Assembly: GCA_027924645.1 (NCBI GenBank)
Contig: BSBN01000860.1
Span: forward strand, 4,154,001-4,218,000
Length of the DNA: 64,000 nt
From: Cunninghamia lanceolata
Lineage: Eukaryota; Streptophyta; Pinopsida; Cupressales; Cupressaceae
Direction of reading: 5' to 3'
Shown here: in pieces, positions 1 to 14,000 of the stretch
How positions within the stretch are numbered: position 1 is the stretch's first letter
Layout: the number at the start of each line of letters is the position of its first letter
The notes under the pieces: model-generated
What the model was told of the DNA's origin: nothing
What the model saw: only the letters and a program-made list of their open reading frames with translations
Databases searched by the model: none
Program-made: the position numbers and the translations under genes

Positions 1-1336
1 ATAGAAGGAAGCAAAGCCCATAATAACTTATTTTGACATATGTGCCACAGAGCAAAATTGGAAACGTAGAATGAAATTGTTGTAGCTAAAGAAATTCATG
101 AAAGTCAGTTAAGCACATGTCCATGATCTGAATTCCAGAGTTGTGACATAAAAAACAACAAATTATATCTTTATATAGAATAATGCTTGGAATATAGTAA
201 GTGCTTGGACCTAATATTTTTATTACTACGAAGATACATTGGATATCTGTATTGAGGATTTGCCCTCGGATTGGGCTCTACATAAAGCCAGACCTCATAC
301 TTAAGTTTCAATTCAAATTGGCTAAGTGTAAAGGTAAGTTTATAAAGCTACTGTAATGATAGGGATGGCGTAAAGATAAGAGTGTCTACATGGATGAACT
401 ACTGAAGCAAGCTCTTTCAAATTGGCATGGATGAACTACTGAAGTAAGAAAGACCAGCGTGAGATGATTTTCTATTCATTCAACTACGTTTATGAACATC
501 ATCTGTTTTGGTGATCACAAGCTATAAGTGAAATTCATTGTTTACTGACAGCGGATTTAAAAAGGAGCTCATCACGAAAGAGACCATCCATAAATTCTCT
601 TTTTGGTACATACGATCATCTCCTTCAACCACCAGCCTCCCTGTATGGTAATAACATTTAAATTCTTGAAAATAATACAAAATAAAACAGTAAAATCGCA
701 ATACCTGAAAAAAATAAAATCTGTAAAGTTCCCTCTTTATGGGTAAGGATGTTTAAACTTTCATGTAACCTGATATGTTCAAACTTTAAAGATCATAATG
801 CAGAGTAGATGTGCATTTACCGAATACTAAATTGTAATGTAAATTATATGCCATATTGAGATAAACATTAGTACTGACAAGAACAACAAAGCCCCATTAA
901 TTAACAACACAAGATAAAATTTAGTTTGACCTAGATCTGAATGGTCTCATTGGTTGTTCATCTACAGAAATTGTTAATAAGTTCAGTAAAGTCTTAGAAT
1001 TGCTTGGCTACAATTGTAATCAGTTTGTCTGTGTTGAAGATATTCAGAGAAGTGGGCAATCACAGGATAATGCTACCAATCCACCAAAACCACTTTTGGT
1101 CACATAATGTTTTATATTACTCTAGCTTTGATAATAGTCTAAATATTATGTCCAATACAAGTGAAGTTTTATGAATTACAATTAAAAAAATAAATGTTTT
1201 GATAGTATTGTATAGCATTGTCGTAAAATGAAAGATATATACAAATTGTAAATCAATGTTTCTATAAGTGAATGCAAGAAAGTAATGGGAATGGGCGAAC
1301 TAACCTTTTGTGCCTTTTTTTTTCATGATCATGCAG
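1..1336. other. Gene-free flank below the Helitron helicase
   Basis: No coding region is recognisable here. The sequence is AT-rich and non-repetitive by eye. The 3' end of the minus-strand Helitron should lie in this stretch, because the helicase frame ends at 1337. I could not identify a convincing CTRR terminus with its hairpin. A segment of about 60 bp near 872-930 recurs in the same orientation near 26087-26147 on the other side of the Helitron. Confidence 0.6.
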
Positions 1337-3468
1337 TCAAGATTGTGCGCGCGACAGCATTGACAAGCGTTCCTCCTCTTGTTTGTGAAGAGCAACATAT
1401 GGGTTGTGTTGCATACGTGCATATCTTTGGAACGTGAAAGTCAGGCATATTCAAAGACATGCAAGGTTGCAAACTCTAGAAATAGCTGTGAATGTCAGTC
1501 CCTGACGATCTATGTTGCCAATGTCGATTATTGCCCACGGAAGTGTAAGGCCTTGTGATTTGTGTATTGTTAAGGCCCATGCCATTTTCAATGGGATCTG
1601 GCGACGACCACCACGACTCAATGGTGCAATGGGCACATTCCTTGCATCATTGAGATCCCAAACTGGGCCTATGTATTTTTTGAACTGAACAACAACAAAC
1701 AAAGGAAGTTGCGGTGGTTTATCGCCATCCTTGTATACAATGGCTTTCACCTGGCCTAATGCACCATTCACAAGGCCTGCTTGCACCCACAAATTAGAAC
1801 ATAGCATAACTTCTTGGCCAACACTCAAGAGAATTTTAGCTTCAAGTTGATCATCGTCTGGATTTGGGCATGTTGCCCCTTTTAGTTGTTTTGCATTAGA
1901 CAAGGCAATTGGCATTGCTAATGATTGCAACATATGTTTATTATGTAGTGAAACCAATTCATTTGTTGGAAATAAATGTATGGAGGATAGGAACGGTGCT
2001 TGCTCTACAAAGGTTAGTGAGGAATTTGAACGTGCCATGAGAACATGCCAATCTTCAACTGTAGGCTCTGCATTTCTTATATTTGAGAGAATTGAACGGA
2101 AGGCCATTTGTATAGGATCATCACCGATTTGCCAAAATATCTTGGTCAATGTAATAATTGTGGTGAAGCTTCGCCATAGTTTTCCTCCATAGGAGTTTGA
2201 AGCATACATGGGGATATCTTTGACTGGTGGGAGCTAGCCAAGGTCACTAAAGAGAATGATTGAGCGTCCCCCAAATGGGATATGATTGTGGCTAGGGAAT
2301 GCCTCACGCAATCATATGTCAATTCTTTGTATCAACTTTGGGCCGATAAAGCTCATCTCGTCTATTAGAATGTAACGAATGAAGTACATGCTCTCCTGGA
2401 ATGTAGCAAGTGTTTGTCCTTGTAGGGGATTCATTTCTCTGATCGGTATGTGGAGTGCAGAATGAATTGTAGATGCTTGAATGTTGAAAGCTGCAACACC
2501 AGTTCGTGCGAGGAGTAGCAAAGGTGATTGGCCATGTGGAGCTGCTCCCATGAGTGTGGATTTGATGCTTGAGATCAAATGTGACTTTCCAGTACCTGCA
2601 GTTCCTTGAATAATTACTTTTAGTGGTGGCTAGAAACTACTGGCAGAGAAGTGCGAAACAATAATATCATATGCTTTCTGCTGATGGATAGAGAGGTTGC
2701 TCTGTGATGCTTGAGCAAAAACATGTTGGACTTGAAAGGTTGGCCGATAAGAGTCAATGAAATCAGTAGCTGTAGCTTTTAGTATTGGATTAAAGCTCGG
2801 AGTTGTCCAGTCATGGTTTAGGTCAATGCCACGATGACCAAGCATGTCAAGGCTATCTAACTAAAATGATATGCCTGGATGCAAGCTTGATAACACTTGC
2901 CATTCATCAAGATTGTTATCTTCCATGACATATTCATTAGTTGAAGTACTGCCATCATCGGTATCATTGGTATCTGATAGTTGATCAGTCGGTGTGCGAT
3001 GCACATGCCATTGATGGAAGTTGTATGAGAATCTTTCCCAATTTGCAATAATCTATGGTACTGATATGCCAATATCATCATGAATGCTACGAAATGGGTG
3101 GTAGAGTAGTAGTTCACTCTAGCAGAACGCTTCAAAACACCTGTCATCTTATGCCAGGATAGTTGTGAACAGTGGGATTACACGGACAATGGCCGATGTG
3201 GAGCACTCTCTCCATTGGAAGTTTTTGCGTGATGCTCTGAAGGTCCATTTCTGTGTCATTTCAATGAGTGACAAAGCATTCAGCTCCATAGGTCGCACCA
3301 TGTAAGAGTCAATGAAAGTAGGGGAGGGGGTAGTGGAAGTGTTTCAGATTGTAACACATTGGTAATGTTTTTGGCTAACATTCAAACAAACAAATGGTCT
3401 ACTAGATATGGACAGGGGTAGTTTTTGCAGAAGGTGGCAAGTCTCTTGGGCAACAATGTCACGATCTA
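1337..3468 (-). pseudogene. Helitron PIF1-type helicase, C-terminal half of RepHel
   Basis: This is the 3' half of the Rep-helicase gene, coding for the DNA-unwinding domain. The frame starts at the retrotransposon junction with a conserved Helitron block (RDIVAQETCHLL). Walker A follows as GTAGTGKS just downstream of an in-frame TAG at 2630-2632. Next come a Walker B-like segment (LIDEMSF), the PFGGRSIIL region, and near the end a motif VI-like block (ALTIHKSQGLTL). A typical C-terminus (QRYARMQ, then a charged tail) stops at 1337-1339. Almost everything lies in one frame, interrupted by stops including TAG 2630-2632, TGA 2312-2314, TAG 2234-2236 and TGA 1451-1453. More stops lie between 2857 and 3346. 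The TAG at 2234 sits where family members have Gln. It is not functional as read; identity as a Helitron helicase rather than a host PIF1 is secure from its linkage to the Rep domain. Confidence 0.9.
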
Positions 3469-6400
3469 TGTAACATCCACGTTCTAAAAACATAGTAAAA
3501 ACCAAAAATTCACCATAAAGTAAATTTACAAGGTAAAAATGAGATAGAGAAAAATTTTCTTTTATACAACATATAGTCAAGTAACAACAATTACAAGATA
3601 TCTCATTACAAATACAATCAACCTTATTGTCTTTCTCAAGTACAATGTTTACAAAAATAAATCTATTATAAATACCTGAATCAGATAATGTTTTACTTAG
3701 TCTCAATAAACACAAGTCTCAGAAATATACTGCATCTGAAAATCTGACATCTTTATCGCAAACCTCGGCATGTCTTCTGCTAGAGAGAGAGAGAAAGAGT
3801 AACTTTCCAATGATTTACCTCCAACCACAGACCGTCGGTCTCCTGCACTCCTTCCTAATCGGAAGTGGCCCTACCCTTCACGAGAAGTATAGACCAAGGT
3901 GACCAGTGGTAATTTGCCTTTCCGAGTACATAGTGTTATATCTTACACAACTCTATCTATCATACAACCCTAGATACCCTCTAGCTAAGTATGATTCCTA
4001 ATAGGATGTGCAATCCAGATACAGTGAACCGACAATGCATGCAGAGACATATGCATTACTATGGCCATAGTTTTCAATATAAATTGACGTTCGCAATGAA
4101 CGATGTCGTATTGTTCACCCACTCCAACTCGACTTGGATACTATCATATTCCTACAGTTCGACTTGGTCATCTTTGTTTAACTTAAGAAGTATGATGTTT
4201 GAACAATTGAGTCTTCCCAACCCATACATGTTTTCTACTCTGTCTATAATCCATAGACCTGTTCAACTTTCTTTCTTTATGAGGACTCTCATTGCTTCAT
4301 CGCAATTCCCGAGGTCCATGACTTTTTGTCTCATAATAAATATAGATAGACTAATTACGACTAAGATGATAACCTTACCTAGGTTAAGCAATATATTCTT
4401 GGAAACTAATTTCCCTTCTTGCAAGTAAGACTCATTACACATAGTCAAGGCACAAGACCCTTCAATCACGATCTAAATAATGATCTCAATGTCTTAATAT
4501 AATAATTACCATATCTAGGTTAAGTCAAGGTTTAACTAAAGAGTTTTATCCAACTCCAATCTAGTCTTTCTGACTTAGGTGAAAACACAAAACACTTTCA
4601 TTGCTCGATTATTCATTATGGATTAACTATCCACTCTTAGGTATCTCTCTTTGCATCTTTGCAACATTTGAGATTCACCCCTTGTCGACAAGTAATAGTG
4701 TGAGAGAAGTTGTGATATAAAGATATAATGATTTTAATGTTTGACTAATCCTTTAATGGTACCTCTTGCACGTCGCAAAATCTGAGGCTTACAACTTGTA
4801 TTTAAGTCGACTTGTAGTCCAACACATGGTTTTTCCCCTTCCTAGGGTTAAACATTGTCGATTAGAAACTAATCTCTTTTCAATAAGGTAGACATGAGCA
4901 TTACCAGATTAGGGTTCTCGACCTTCTTAGTCGACCCATACATAATCCACTAAACAAGTTGTAACCCCAAAAGGTATAATTATAACCTTACCCTATTGGG
5001 TCACTCTAGGGTTTTTGTATTTCCTTTTTCCATGATAATGGAAGATCAAAAATAGAGTTTAAGTAAACAACTTTCCTTTAGTCTTCATTGGACCTAAAGA
5101 TCATTTCCAAACAAGCCTAACAATAATGCCAAATGGTTCGACTCCATGTCTAAGCTTCTCCCAAATTTAGTTGGACTGTAACTGGTTGACAATCTAATCC
5201 CATTTGTTATCCATTGAAAACATATTTAAAGTTCTTCTCCTTTTTCATATTGAACTATATAGAGTCAAATAAACGAGTGTTTTCATCTAAGTTGGTGTAT
5301 GGAAAAACCACTCGCTTTAAACATCCCTAGAGCAAGGTATTCTCTTTAATGACATTAATAACCATATTTTACGTCAAGCTAAGAAACCCAATTTTCTATA
5401 GGTTCAAGAATAAAATATAAAGTCATAAAATGAAATCTTTTACAACCTTTCAGATAAAAATCTGATTCATCTTACAATTTTCTCAACGTGGTTTAAGCTA
5501 CCGGATAAGAGAATTCTTCCTATCTTATTCTGAGCTCTACTATTGTATACATCTTAACAATGAAACAAAATCAATTAAGATAGTTTATCTATTCTCCATG
5601 AACTTCGATTGTTTAATTGCTATGTTAGAAAGTTCAATGTTTGCACGAGTAAAAAGAAACACTTTAATCTTCATAAGAGTGTTTGTGCCACCTAAAACCA
5701 AACATTTACTCACGGTCGGAGAACAAAGTAATAACTAAAATGAGATATCCAACCTCTTATGTCATACCACAGTTTGCTATCTTGCACGATTGCTTCCTGG
5801 CATACACTGCCTCCTATTTTTCCTCCTTAGACTGATATTCAGGTATCATTAGGTGCTTCTTTTCAAAGATGTGATACATCTTGTCGACACCTACGACGAC
5901 ACCAACATGACTTGGAGTCTCAGCCGAACAACATAGCTCTGTATACTCGTTGATCCTGAACTATTGAGTTCACTTCCTTGATCAAACTTTCTACTCCAAA
6001 AGACCCTACATTCTTGGTCTGTGAACTTTTTAATAAGAGCCAAGCTCTTCGGTAATAGCCGAGCTCCCTCTTCTACCTTCGTTACCATGTAATCTCCCTT
6101 CAACCAAAACAAAACTCTTGTTCAAGACTAATAACCTGCGTAGCTTCTCGTAAGCTTGTAATTTCTTTTGATGCAAAACCACTCAAAAGAACGGGAACCC
6201 CCATTCTGTTGTCCACCACTTGTGATATCCTCACAAATATTGATAGGGTGACTAAAACATTCATCGACCTTCCAAAACTTGAAGGTTCTTATCTAATCTG
6301 TCGGCCTCAAACTGCAGAGTTCAACCCAATCAGGAAGTTTATATGAATACACGATGTTATACTTATAGTTCTATTTTCATATGTCAGCCTCAGTAATACT

Positions 6401-8316
6401 TAACACTCCCTGCTGGAATACAATGTAGCAAAGTCCTCCTACCTTACATTTGAGACAACAAAACATAGATAACCCAGCTCACTCTTAGGAAAGGATGACA
6501 CAGTTATACTGAGATAAAAATCATAATAACAAATACTAGCCTCGCTCTGAGAAGTATCATACAATGACATCACAATCATCCCTCAACTCTTCTGCCAAAG
6601 AAAACTATAAAAACTCTCCTTCTTGTGTCCAAAAATCCCCCCCCAAAATAACTCGGAGACCTTTTTCCCTTTCTTTTTTTATCATCATCTCTCCCTGGCA
6701 ATATGGAACCTGATTCTCACGAAGTAAGCAGACGTCCCAAAAGATCTCCACAACTCCCACTTTTCCCGCCATTTCTGCCCATGTACATCTGACATAACTC
6801 CCCACTCTGAAGGAAATTCATGGCATTAACTCTTGGTTTCAGTTTCTAAACCACCGAATGCTCATCCCCAGGCCACGCACCCGAAGAAGAAGAAGAAGCA
6901 TCGCATTTCACTGTCGGTTTCCAATTTCTTCTCCACCAAATGCTCACCTCCCAACTGCCCACAGTGATAGAAGCATAATGCCATCAAACTTCTGCCATTT
7001 CAAAGCCTAAACACAAGGAGGTCAGTTGCTGCATGCCACCCGACTTCCTTACTTACAGCAAACTCTTAAACATGGTGGAGACTCCTTAATGGCGACGTGG
7101 CACAACAACCTCGTCAAAACTTACTCGCACAAGAAGGATTCTTAACTTCCCAAAATGCAACTAACACCGCTAGAGGAATAAACTCTAACAAGGTGGTAAA
7201 TAATAAATGCACAAAGTGTCTCTAAGGTTGAAAAAGAGGTAAGGAATCAAAACTGACTAAAGTAAGAGAGTATGGGTTAGATCTAAGATAACTCAAGTCG
7301 TAAACTCAAGAGGAAAAGACGTATTCGCAAAGGATGACATCCGAAACGACAGAGCTTGGGCGAAAACCACTTGACTTGACGAGAAAACTGACATCAAGCA
7401 AACTGACGAAAAACTAAATCCTGTTAGCCGAGTTATGACTAAAACGATTTCAGAATATCCTTCCAAATGACGACAAGAACAGTTATAGCATAAATCAACT
7501 TCTCATTCGACTTCTGTCAATTTACAAAAGGGAATAAATTCACAACACATGATTAACGCGTTTTGATGGCAATCATGACGGATTGGGCGTAATGCAACAC
7601 AAGTTTTCTAAATCGTTTGACGCACAAAACGACTTCTCGCATCTTTCGACTACGAGACGTGATCCACAAATCTGCCACAAAATAGGTTCATCTGTTGACG
7701 TTAAATGTTGACAATATTAGCATCATCTAACTTGATGGGAACGTCTTGACGTTTAAGAGGCGACAATAAAACTTCAAGTGACTCAAGAAGAATAATGCAA
7801 CCGTTTTACAGCTATGACGTTGTTTACATCGCAATGACTATGTCGACTCATCATCGACTTAACTAAATGAAAATCGAGATATCGACTACCTATCGATTAG
7901 ATTCGAAAGAAAACTGGCAAGACAAGACTTACCTCATACGACTCATTGGTTCACATTATTGTTTAACACTAGACTCGTTTGGCAAATTAACCACTCGTAA
8001 TCCAAGGTCTATCTCTCTCTTCTCGAAAGATACTCTCTCTCTCTTCTCTGAGAGTCGATAACCTGTAATCTTGTTTTGACTTGTCATCAAACAATAAGAG
8101 ATCAATGCATCATTATTCAATAAATTCAACTAGTAAATCAAATCTCATAATACAATTATTAGATCGACCATAACATAATCATTTCCATGATTTCATAATT
8201 GATATTCAATATAATTCCATGTCATATCCTGTCATAAGTCTATAACATCTCAACAAATTTACTTATGCCCAAGTAAAAAGTAAAAGTATAGCAAGTCAGA
8301 AAATAGGGATGTAACA
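3469..8316 (-). repeat. 3' LTR of the long-LTR gypsy element
   Basis: 4,848 bp. On the plus strand it begins TGTAACATCC and ends GGGATGTAACA, giving short inverted termini. It is a near-copy of 11072-15912. It contains GA-rich and GAA-rich short repeats (near 3781 and 6881) and no ORF that looks like a protein. ORFs conserved between the two LTRs merely reflect their common origin. Confidence 0.95.
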
Positions 8317-8330
8317 TATCCTTCCCCTAA
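8317..8330 (-). other. Polypurine tract of the gypsy element
   Basis: Read on the minus strand, the purine-rich run AGGGGAAGGATA directly precedes the TGTTAC start of the 3' LTR. This is the expected site for plus-strand priming, and it fixes the element's orientation as minus. Confidence 0.85.
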
Positions 8331-8460
8331 AGATTCATCGTCCTCGATGATATAAAGCATCAAAATGCAACTTAAAAGCATAGTCATATATTGCATGATT
8401 ATATTTCTCATATATAAATCACAAAAAGCATGATGTCCCCTGGCAATAACTAGTAATAAA

Positions 8461-10320
8461 TTGATCCTTGTATTCAATACAATTTCTAACCTTAAAAATT
8501 TTGAAGGGTCCTTTATACTTAGGAACTAGTTTGGAATACATTCCATACTTTATGAAACATTTTCAGGGGTTTAAACCTTAAAAGAATTTTCCTTCTCTAA
8601 CCGAGAATTATCTTGGTGTACGCTTAATCATTCACGTAACTTTTCTATTTATTATCCATTTCCTCTGATCTTTCTTGATCAGCTAAATCTTTTCATCCAT
8701 TCTAATAACATTTCCGGACTAATGCTAATCCTATCTTCTAGCTTACCTAGCTTATAAGAGTTCAGCATCTTTCTGTCCAATGTTTCAATTCAAGCCATCT
8801 TAATAGCAAAAATTATGTATTGTCAAAGATTTCATGTAATAAGTAGTTTCCCTACTTGTATTGCTATTCCATGCAACATGTTTGGAACAAAACTTCTAAA
8901 ACCTGGTTAACTTCCTTAGTTTATCCATTTGTTCACAGGATAACAAATTATACTCTTTTTAAATTTCAATCCCTAACATGGAGGACAAGTTTGTCAAAAC
9001 CTTGAAACTACACACATATTTCTATCTGAGATAACCTTCTTAGAAAACCATGCAATCTAAACACATCTTGCACGAATTGTGTGCTAACACTGATGCTCCA
9101 TTAGTCCAATCCCCTGGTATATAATGTGCTACCTTCGAGAGTTTATCATCTCAAAATGGCATCGTGTCTTTTCCCAGACATAGAAGTACTTCGTACAATA
9201 TCCATGCAAACAACTTGCCATTTCCATTCTGGCATGTCATGCAGGTACATCAATCCTATAGGTGTTGATGTTCTACTTTTTCCTCTGGCACTCTAGACAA
9301 AATGCTACAAATCTCGTAACATCATTCTTTATTCCTTCAAGAATTAAAGATGTCTTATATCTATTAGTAGTTGGTTGCCCCTAGATGTCATGGTATGGTG
9401 GAATATGACTTCTCTCCACACCAGTTTTTCTTATTTCAAAAGAATTAGAAACACATATTCTTTCTCCAAAACTCAATAGTCTTTGAGTCTCATAATGAAA
9501 CTTATCATACCTTGAATCTTTTAAAATTTTACCACAAGAGCTTGCTTAATTACTCATCATGTAAAGGTACATCCCTTAGACCATCTCCTGAGGCATCAAT
9601 TTTTCCCTCAAACTATCCTTTGGATTTGGAATTTCATAGCATTCGTGCTATTGTAATTTCTCTTAACCATTATAGAATCACTTGCACATAAGGATAAAGT
9701 TCTCCTTCATGCTAAAAATAATTAAGCATATCTTCCTAAAGACTTGGAACAAACAAGTCTAAACAACCTCTAAACACATTGTTCATGTGATTCATGAATA
9801 CGACAAGGCATTTATATGTTCAAAGGACAACACTGCTAACTCACAGTGCCCATTCTTGTCCAAAAGTTATTTCAAGGGTACCCTCATCCTTTAGTCTTGA
9901 TTGATGACATATTGATTGCTAATCAATCACTTCCATTCTACACATCTATTCAAAGAGATCACCAATACGTGGTGAAAGATATTTGCTCCTTATCGTGGTT
10001 TTAATGAGCAAATGATACTAAATACACTTTTGTAGAGTTATGTCCTTCCTCTTGTCAATGATATCTAGTGCACCCGATGGTGGAATATTGGATCTATTCA
10101 AACCTTTTAGCCAATAATTCATATAAGGGTTTTTGATTCCATTAATCCTATAGTTGTTATAAGATAAGGTACTTTTCTAGGTAACTCATTCCAGAATTCT
10201 AAGAGGAATAGGATTTTCCATTGATTTAAACACTGTTCCATCAACTTTGGCAGAAAGGCTTTCTTTTCCAAAATACTAGATATCTCCTAGGTTTCAAACA
10301 TGGTTAGGATTGCTCTAATC
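8461..10320 (-). pseudogene. Degenerate Ty3/gypsy pol (reverse transcriptase and integrase)
   Basis: Fragments of a gypsy pol are readable on the minus strand in several frames. Near 10004-9949 is a reverse-transcriptase block (SKYLSPRIGDLFE), resembling the usual Y-x-L-P-R-I-x-D-L segment. Near 9333-9290 is an integrase zinc-finger region (DVTRFVAFCLECQR). Near 9232-9185 is the start of the integrase core (WKWQVVCMDIV). Near 8534-8463 is the integrase C-terminal block (LVPKYKGPFKI). This order is diagnostic for Ty3/gypsy. No continuous ORF exists, the protease and RNase H were not recognised, and the region is far shorter than a complete pol (over 3 kb). No RT catalytic YxDD motif was seen. 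It is dead as a polyprotein source. Confidence 0.8.
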
Positions 10321-10709
10321 CGATCAAGGGATTAACTAAAGATTTGTTCTCTTTTAGACCTTCACCTTGGTTTGGTTCTAGTATGATACATGCTCTCATT
10401 TTCCTCATGCCAGATAATTAAGTTATCTAACAGTTTTTCTAAATCTAAAGTGACTCAAAACATCAAGACATATATTTATCTCATAATAATCCAAAGATTG
10501 GTATACAACATTGTCATCTTTATTATAAAGTATTTAGGAGTAATCACATCCTTATTAATATAGTTGATACGACAAGACTATATGTCACTGTCGGTTAACA
10601 ATTTTCCAGTTTAACAAACATAGAGGGTGGATGTACACACAAGTACTCCAACACCTTTTTCCTAAAACAAAAACATCACATCAACGTTCAAGTGACATGT
10701 CGTAACTGG

Positions 10710-10913
10710 CTACAGTTTACTAGGTTTTACTACACCAGTAGAATTAGTAGGATTCTTGGCCAGTTCAGAACGTTGTTTTCTTTCTAGCTGAATATGCTTA
10801 AGCGCATCAGCAAAAGTCTCTGAATCCTCCAGCCATGCACCTTCAGAGTAAACTACATGCTCTTTAAGTTCAACCTCCTCGATAGGTTTCTTCTTAACCA
10901 CTAATCTAGGCAA
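10710..10913 (-). CDS. Short ORF at the gag position of the gypsy element
   Basis: 67 codons, read from a TTG at 10913; a little over 150 bp downstream of the primer-binding site, where gag would begin. The peptide is charged (for example EEVELKEHVVYSEGAW and QLERKQRSELAKNP) and ends in a stop. No zinc knuckle or capsid domain is visible. It may be an N-terminal gag remnant. Position is the main evidence, and it may not be translated. Confidence 0.35.
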   Translation of the reverse strand: MPRLVVKKKPIEEVELKEHVVYSEGAWLEDSETFADALKHIQLERKQRSELAKNPTNSTGVVKPSKL

Positions 10914-11052
10914 ATGCTAGGGTACAGACTTCCTAGTTGTTTTCTTTATTCTTCTCCACATCATTCTGGCACAAGAAAATTTGAACATTAGCTAACCGCA
11001 TAATGTTGACTATAGGTTAGCACAGTGGACTCATAAGCCCTAGTGTCGAACC

Positions 11053-11069
11053 TGGTAGCTCTGATACCA
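11053..11069 (-). other. Primer-binding site of the gypsy element
   Basis: On the minus strand the sequence TGGTATCAGAGCTACCA begins two bases after the 5' LTR. The first 12 bases match the complement of the initiator tRNA-Met 3' end, the common primer for plant LTR elements. Confidence 0.85.
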
Positions 11070-11071
11070 TA

Positions 11072-14000
11072 TGTAACATCCACGTTCTAAAAACATAGTA
11101 AAAACCAAAAATTCACCATAAAGTAAATTTACAAGGTAAAAATGAGAGAAAATTTTTCTTTTATACAACATATAGTCGAGTAACAACAATTACAAGATAT
11201 CTCATTACAAATACAATCAACCTTATTGTCTTTCTCAAGTACCATGTTTACAAAAATAAATCTATTATAAATACCTGAATCAGATAATGTTTTACTTAGT
11301 CTCAATAAACACAAGTCTCAGAAATATACTGCATCTGGAAATCTGACATCTTTATCGCAAGCCTCGGCATGTCTTCTGCTAGAGAGAGAGAGAGTAACTT
11401 TCTAGTGATTTACCTCCAACCATAGACTGTCGGTCTCCCGCACTCCTTCCTAACCGGAAGTGGCCCTACCCTTCACGAGAAGTATAGACCAAGGTGACTA
11501 GTGGTAATTTGCCTTTCCGAGTACATAGTGTTGTATCTTAGACAACTCTATCTATCATACAACCCTAGATACCCTCTAGCTAAGTATGATTCCTGATAAG
11601 ATGTGCAATCCAGATACAGTGAACCAACAATGCATGCAGAGACATATGCATTACTATGGCCATAGTTTTCAATATAAATTGACGTTCGCAATGAATGATG
11701 TCGTATTGTTCACCCACTCCAACTCGACTTGGATACTATCATATTCCTACAGTTCAACTTGGTCATCTTTGTTTAACTTAAGAAGTATGATGTTTGAACA
11801 ATTGAGTCTTCCCGACCCATACATGTTTTCTACTCTGTCTATAATCCATAGACCTGTTCAACTTTCTTTCTTTATGAGGACTCTCATTGCTTCATCGCAA
11901 TTCCCGAGGTCCATGACTTTTTGTCTCATAATAAATATAGATAGACTAATTACGACTAAGATGATAACCTTACCTAGGTTAAGCAATATAGTCTTGGAAA
12001 CTAATTTCCCTTCTTGCAAGTAAGACTCATTACACATAGTCAAGGCACAAGACCCTTCAATCACGATCTAAATAATGATCTCAATGTCTTAATATAATAA
12101 TTACCATATCTAGGTTAAGTCAAGGTTTAACTAAAGAGTTTTATCCAACTCCAATCTAGTCTTTCTGACTTAGGTGAAAACACAAAACACTTTCGTTGCT
12201 CGATTATTCATTATGGATTGACTATCCACTCTTAGGTATTTCTCTTTGCATCTTTGCAACATTTGAGATTCACCCCTTGTCGACAAGTAATAGTGTGAGA
12301 GAAGTTGTGATATAAAGATATAATGATTTTAATGTTTGACTAATCCTTTAATGGTACCTCTTGCACGTTGCAAAATCTGAGGCTTACGACTTGTATTTTA
12401 AGTTGACTTGTAGTCCAACACATGGTTTTTCCCCTTCCTAGGGTTAAACATTGTCGATTAGAAACTAATCTCTTTTCAATAAGGTAGACATGAGCATTAC
12501 CAGATTAGGGTTCTCGACCTTCTTAGTTGACCCATACATAATCCACTAAACAAGTTGTAACCCCAAAAGGTATAATTATAACCTTACCCTATTGGGTCAC
12601 TCTAGGGTTTTTGTATTTCCTTTTTCCATGATAATGGAAGATCAAAAATAGCGTTTAAGTAAACAACTTTCCTTTAGTCTTCATTGGACCTAAAGATCAT
12701 TTCCAAACAAGCCTAACAATAATGCCAAATGGTTCGACTCCATGTCTAAGCTTCTCCCAAGTTTAGTTGGACTGTAACTGGTTGACAATCTAATCCCATT
12801 TGTTATCCATTGAAAACATATTTAAAGTTCTTCTCCTTTTTCATATTGAACTATATAGGGTCAAATAAACGAGTGTTTTCATCTAAGTTGGTGTATGGAA
12901 AAACCACTCGCTTTAAACATCCCTAGAGCAAGGTATTCTCTTTAATGACATTAATAACCATATTTTACGTCAAGCTAAGAAACCCAATTTTCTATAGGTT
13001 CAAGAATAAAATATAAATTCATAAAATGAAATCTTTTACAACCTTTCAGATAAAAATCTAATTCATCTTACAATTTTCTCAACATCATTTAAGCTACTGG
13101 ATAAGAGAATTCTTCCTATCTTATTCTGAGCTCTACTATTGTATACATCTTAACAATGAAACAAAATCAATTAAGATAGTTTATCTATTCTCCATGAACT
13201 TCAATTGTTTAATTGCTATGTTAGAAAGTTCAATGTTTGCACGAGTAAAAAGAAACACTTTAATCTTCATAAGAGTGTTTGTGCCATCTAAAACCAAACA
13301 TTTACTCACGGTCGGAGAACAAAGTAATAACTAAAATGAGATATCCAACCTCTTATGTCGTACCACGGTTTTCTATCTTGCATGATTGCTTCCTGGCATA
13401 CATTGCCTCCTATTTTTCCTCCTCAGACTGATATTCAGGTATCATTAGGTGCTTCTTTTCAAAGATGTGATACATCTTGCCAACACCTACGACAACGCCA
13501 ACATGACTTGGAGTCTCAGCCGGACAACATAGCTATTTATACTCGTTGATCTCAAACTATTGAGTTCACTTCCTTAATCAAACTTTCTACTCCAAAAGAC
13601 CCTACATTCTTGGTCTGTGAACTTTTTAATAAGAGCCAAGCTCTTTGGTAATAGACGAGCTCCCTCTTCTACCTTCGTTACCATGTAATCTCCCTTCGAC
13701 CAAAACAAAACTCTTGTCAAGACTAATAACCTGCGTAGCTTCTCGTAAGCCTGTAATTTCTTTTGATGCAAAACCACTCAAAAGAATAGGAACCCCCATT
13801 ATGTTGTCCACCACTTGTGATATCCTCACAAATATTGATAGGGTGACTAAAACATTCATCGACCTTCCAAAACTTGAAGGTTCTTATCTAATCTGTCGGC
13901 CTCAAACTGTAGAGTTCAACCCAATCAGGAAGTTTATATGAATACACGATGTTATACTCAGAGTTTTATTTTCATATGTCAGCCTCAGTAATACTCAACG

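Noticed and set aside
1980..2192. Plus-strand ORF opposite the helicase
   Set aside because: It is the antisense shadow of the Helitron helicase frame, which has clear motifs on the minus strand.
1337..2845. Reading the helicase as a host PIF1 gene
   Set aside because: It continues in frame from Helitron-specific sequence, and the other half with the HUH nuclease is recovered across the inserted retroelement.
3991..4428. A 145-codon plus-strand ORF found almost unchanged at 11586-12023
   Set aside because: The two copies lie at equivalent positions in the two gypsy LTRs, so conservation is due to LTR duplication, not selection. The frame is antisense to the element and has no recognisable domain.
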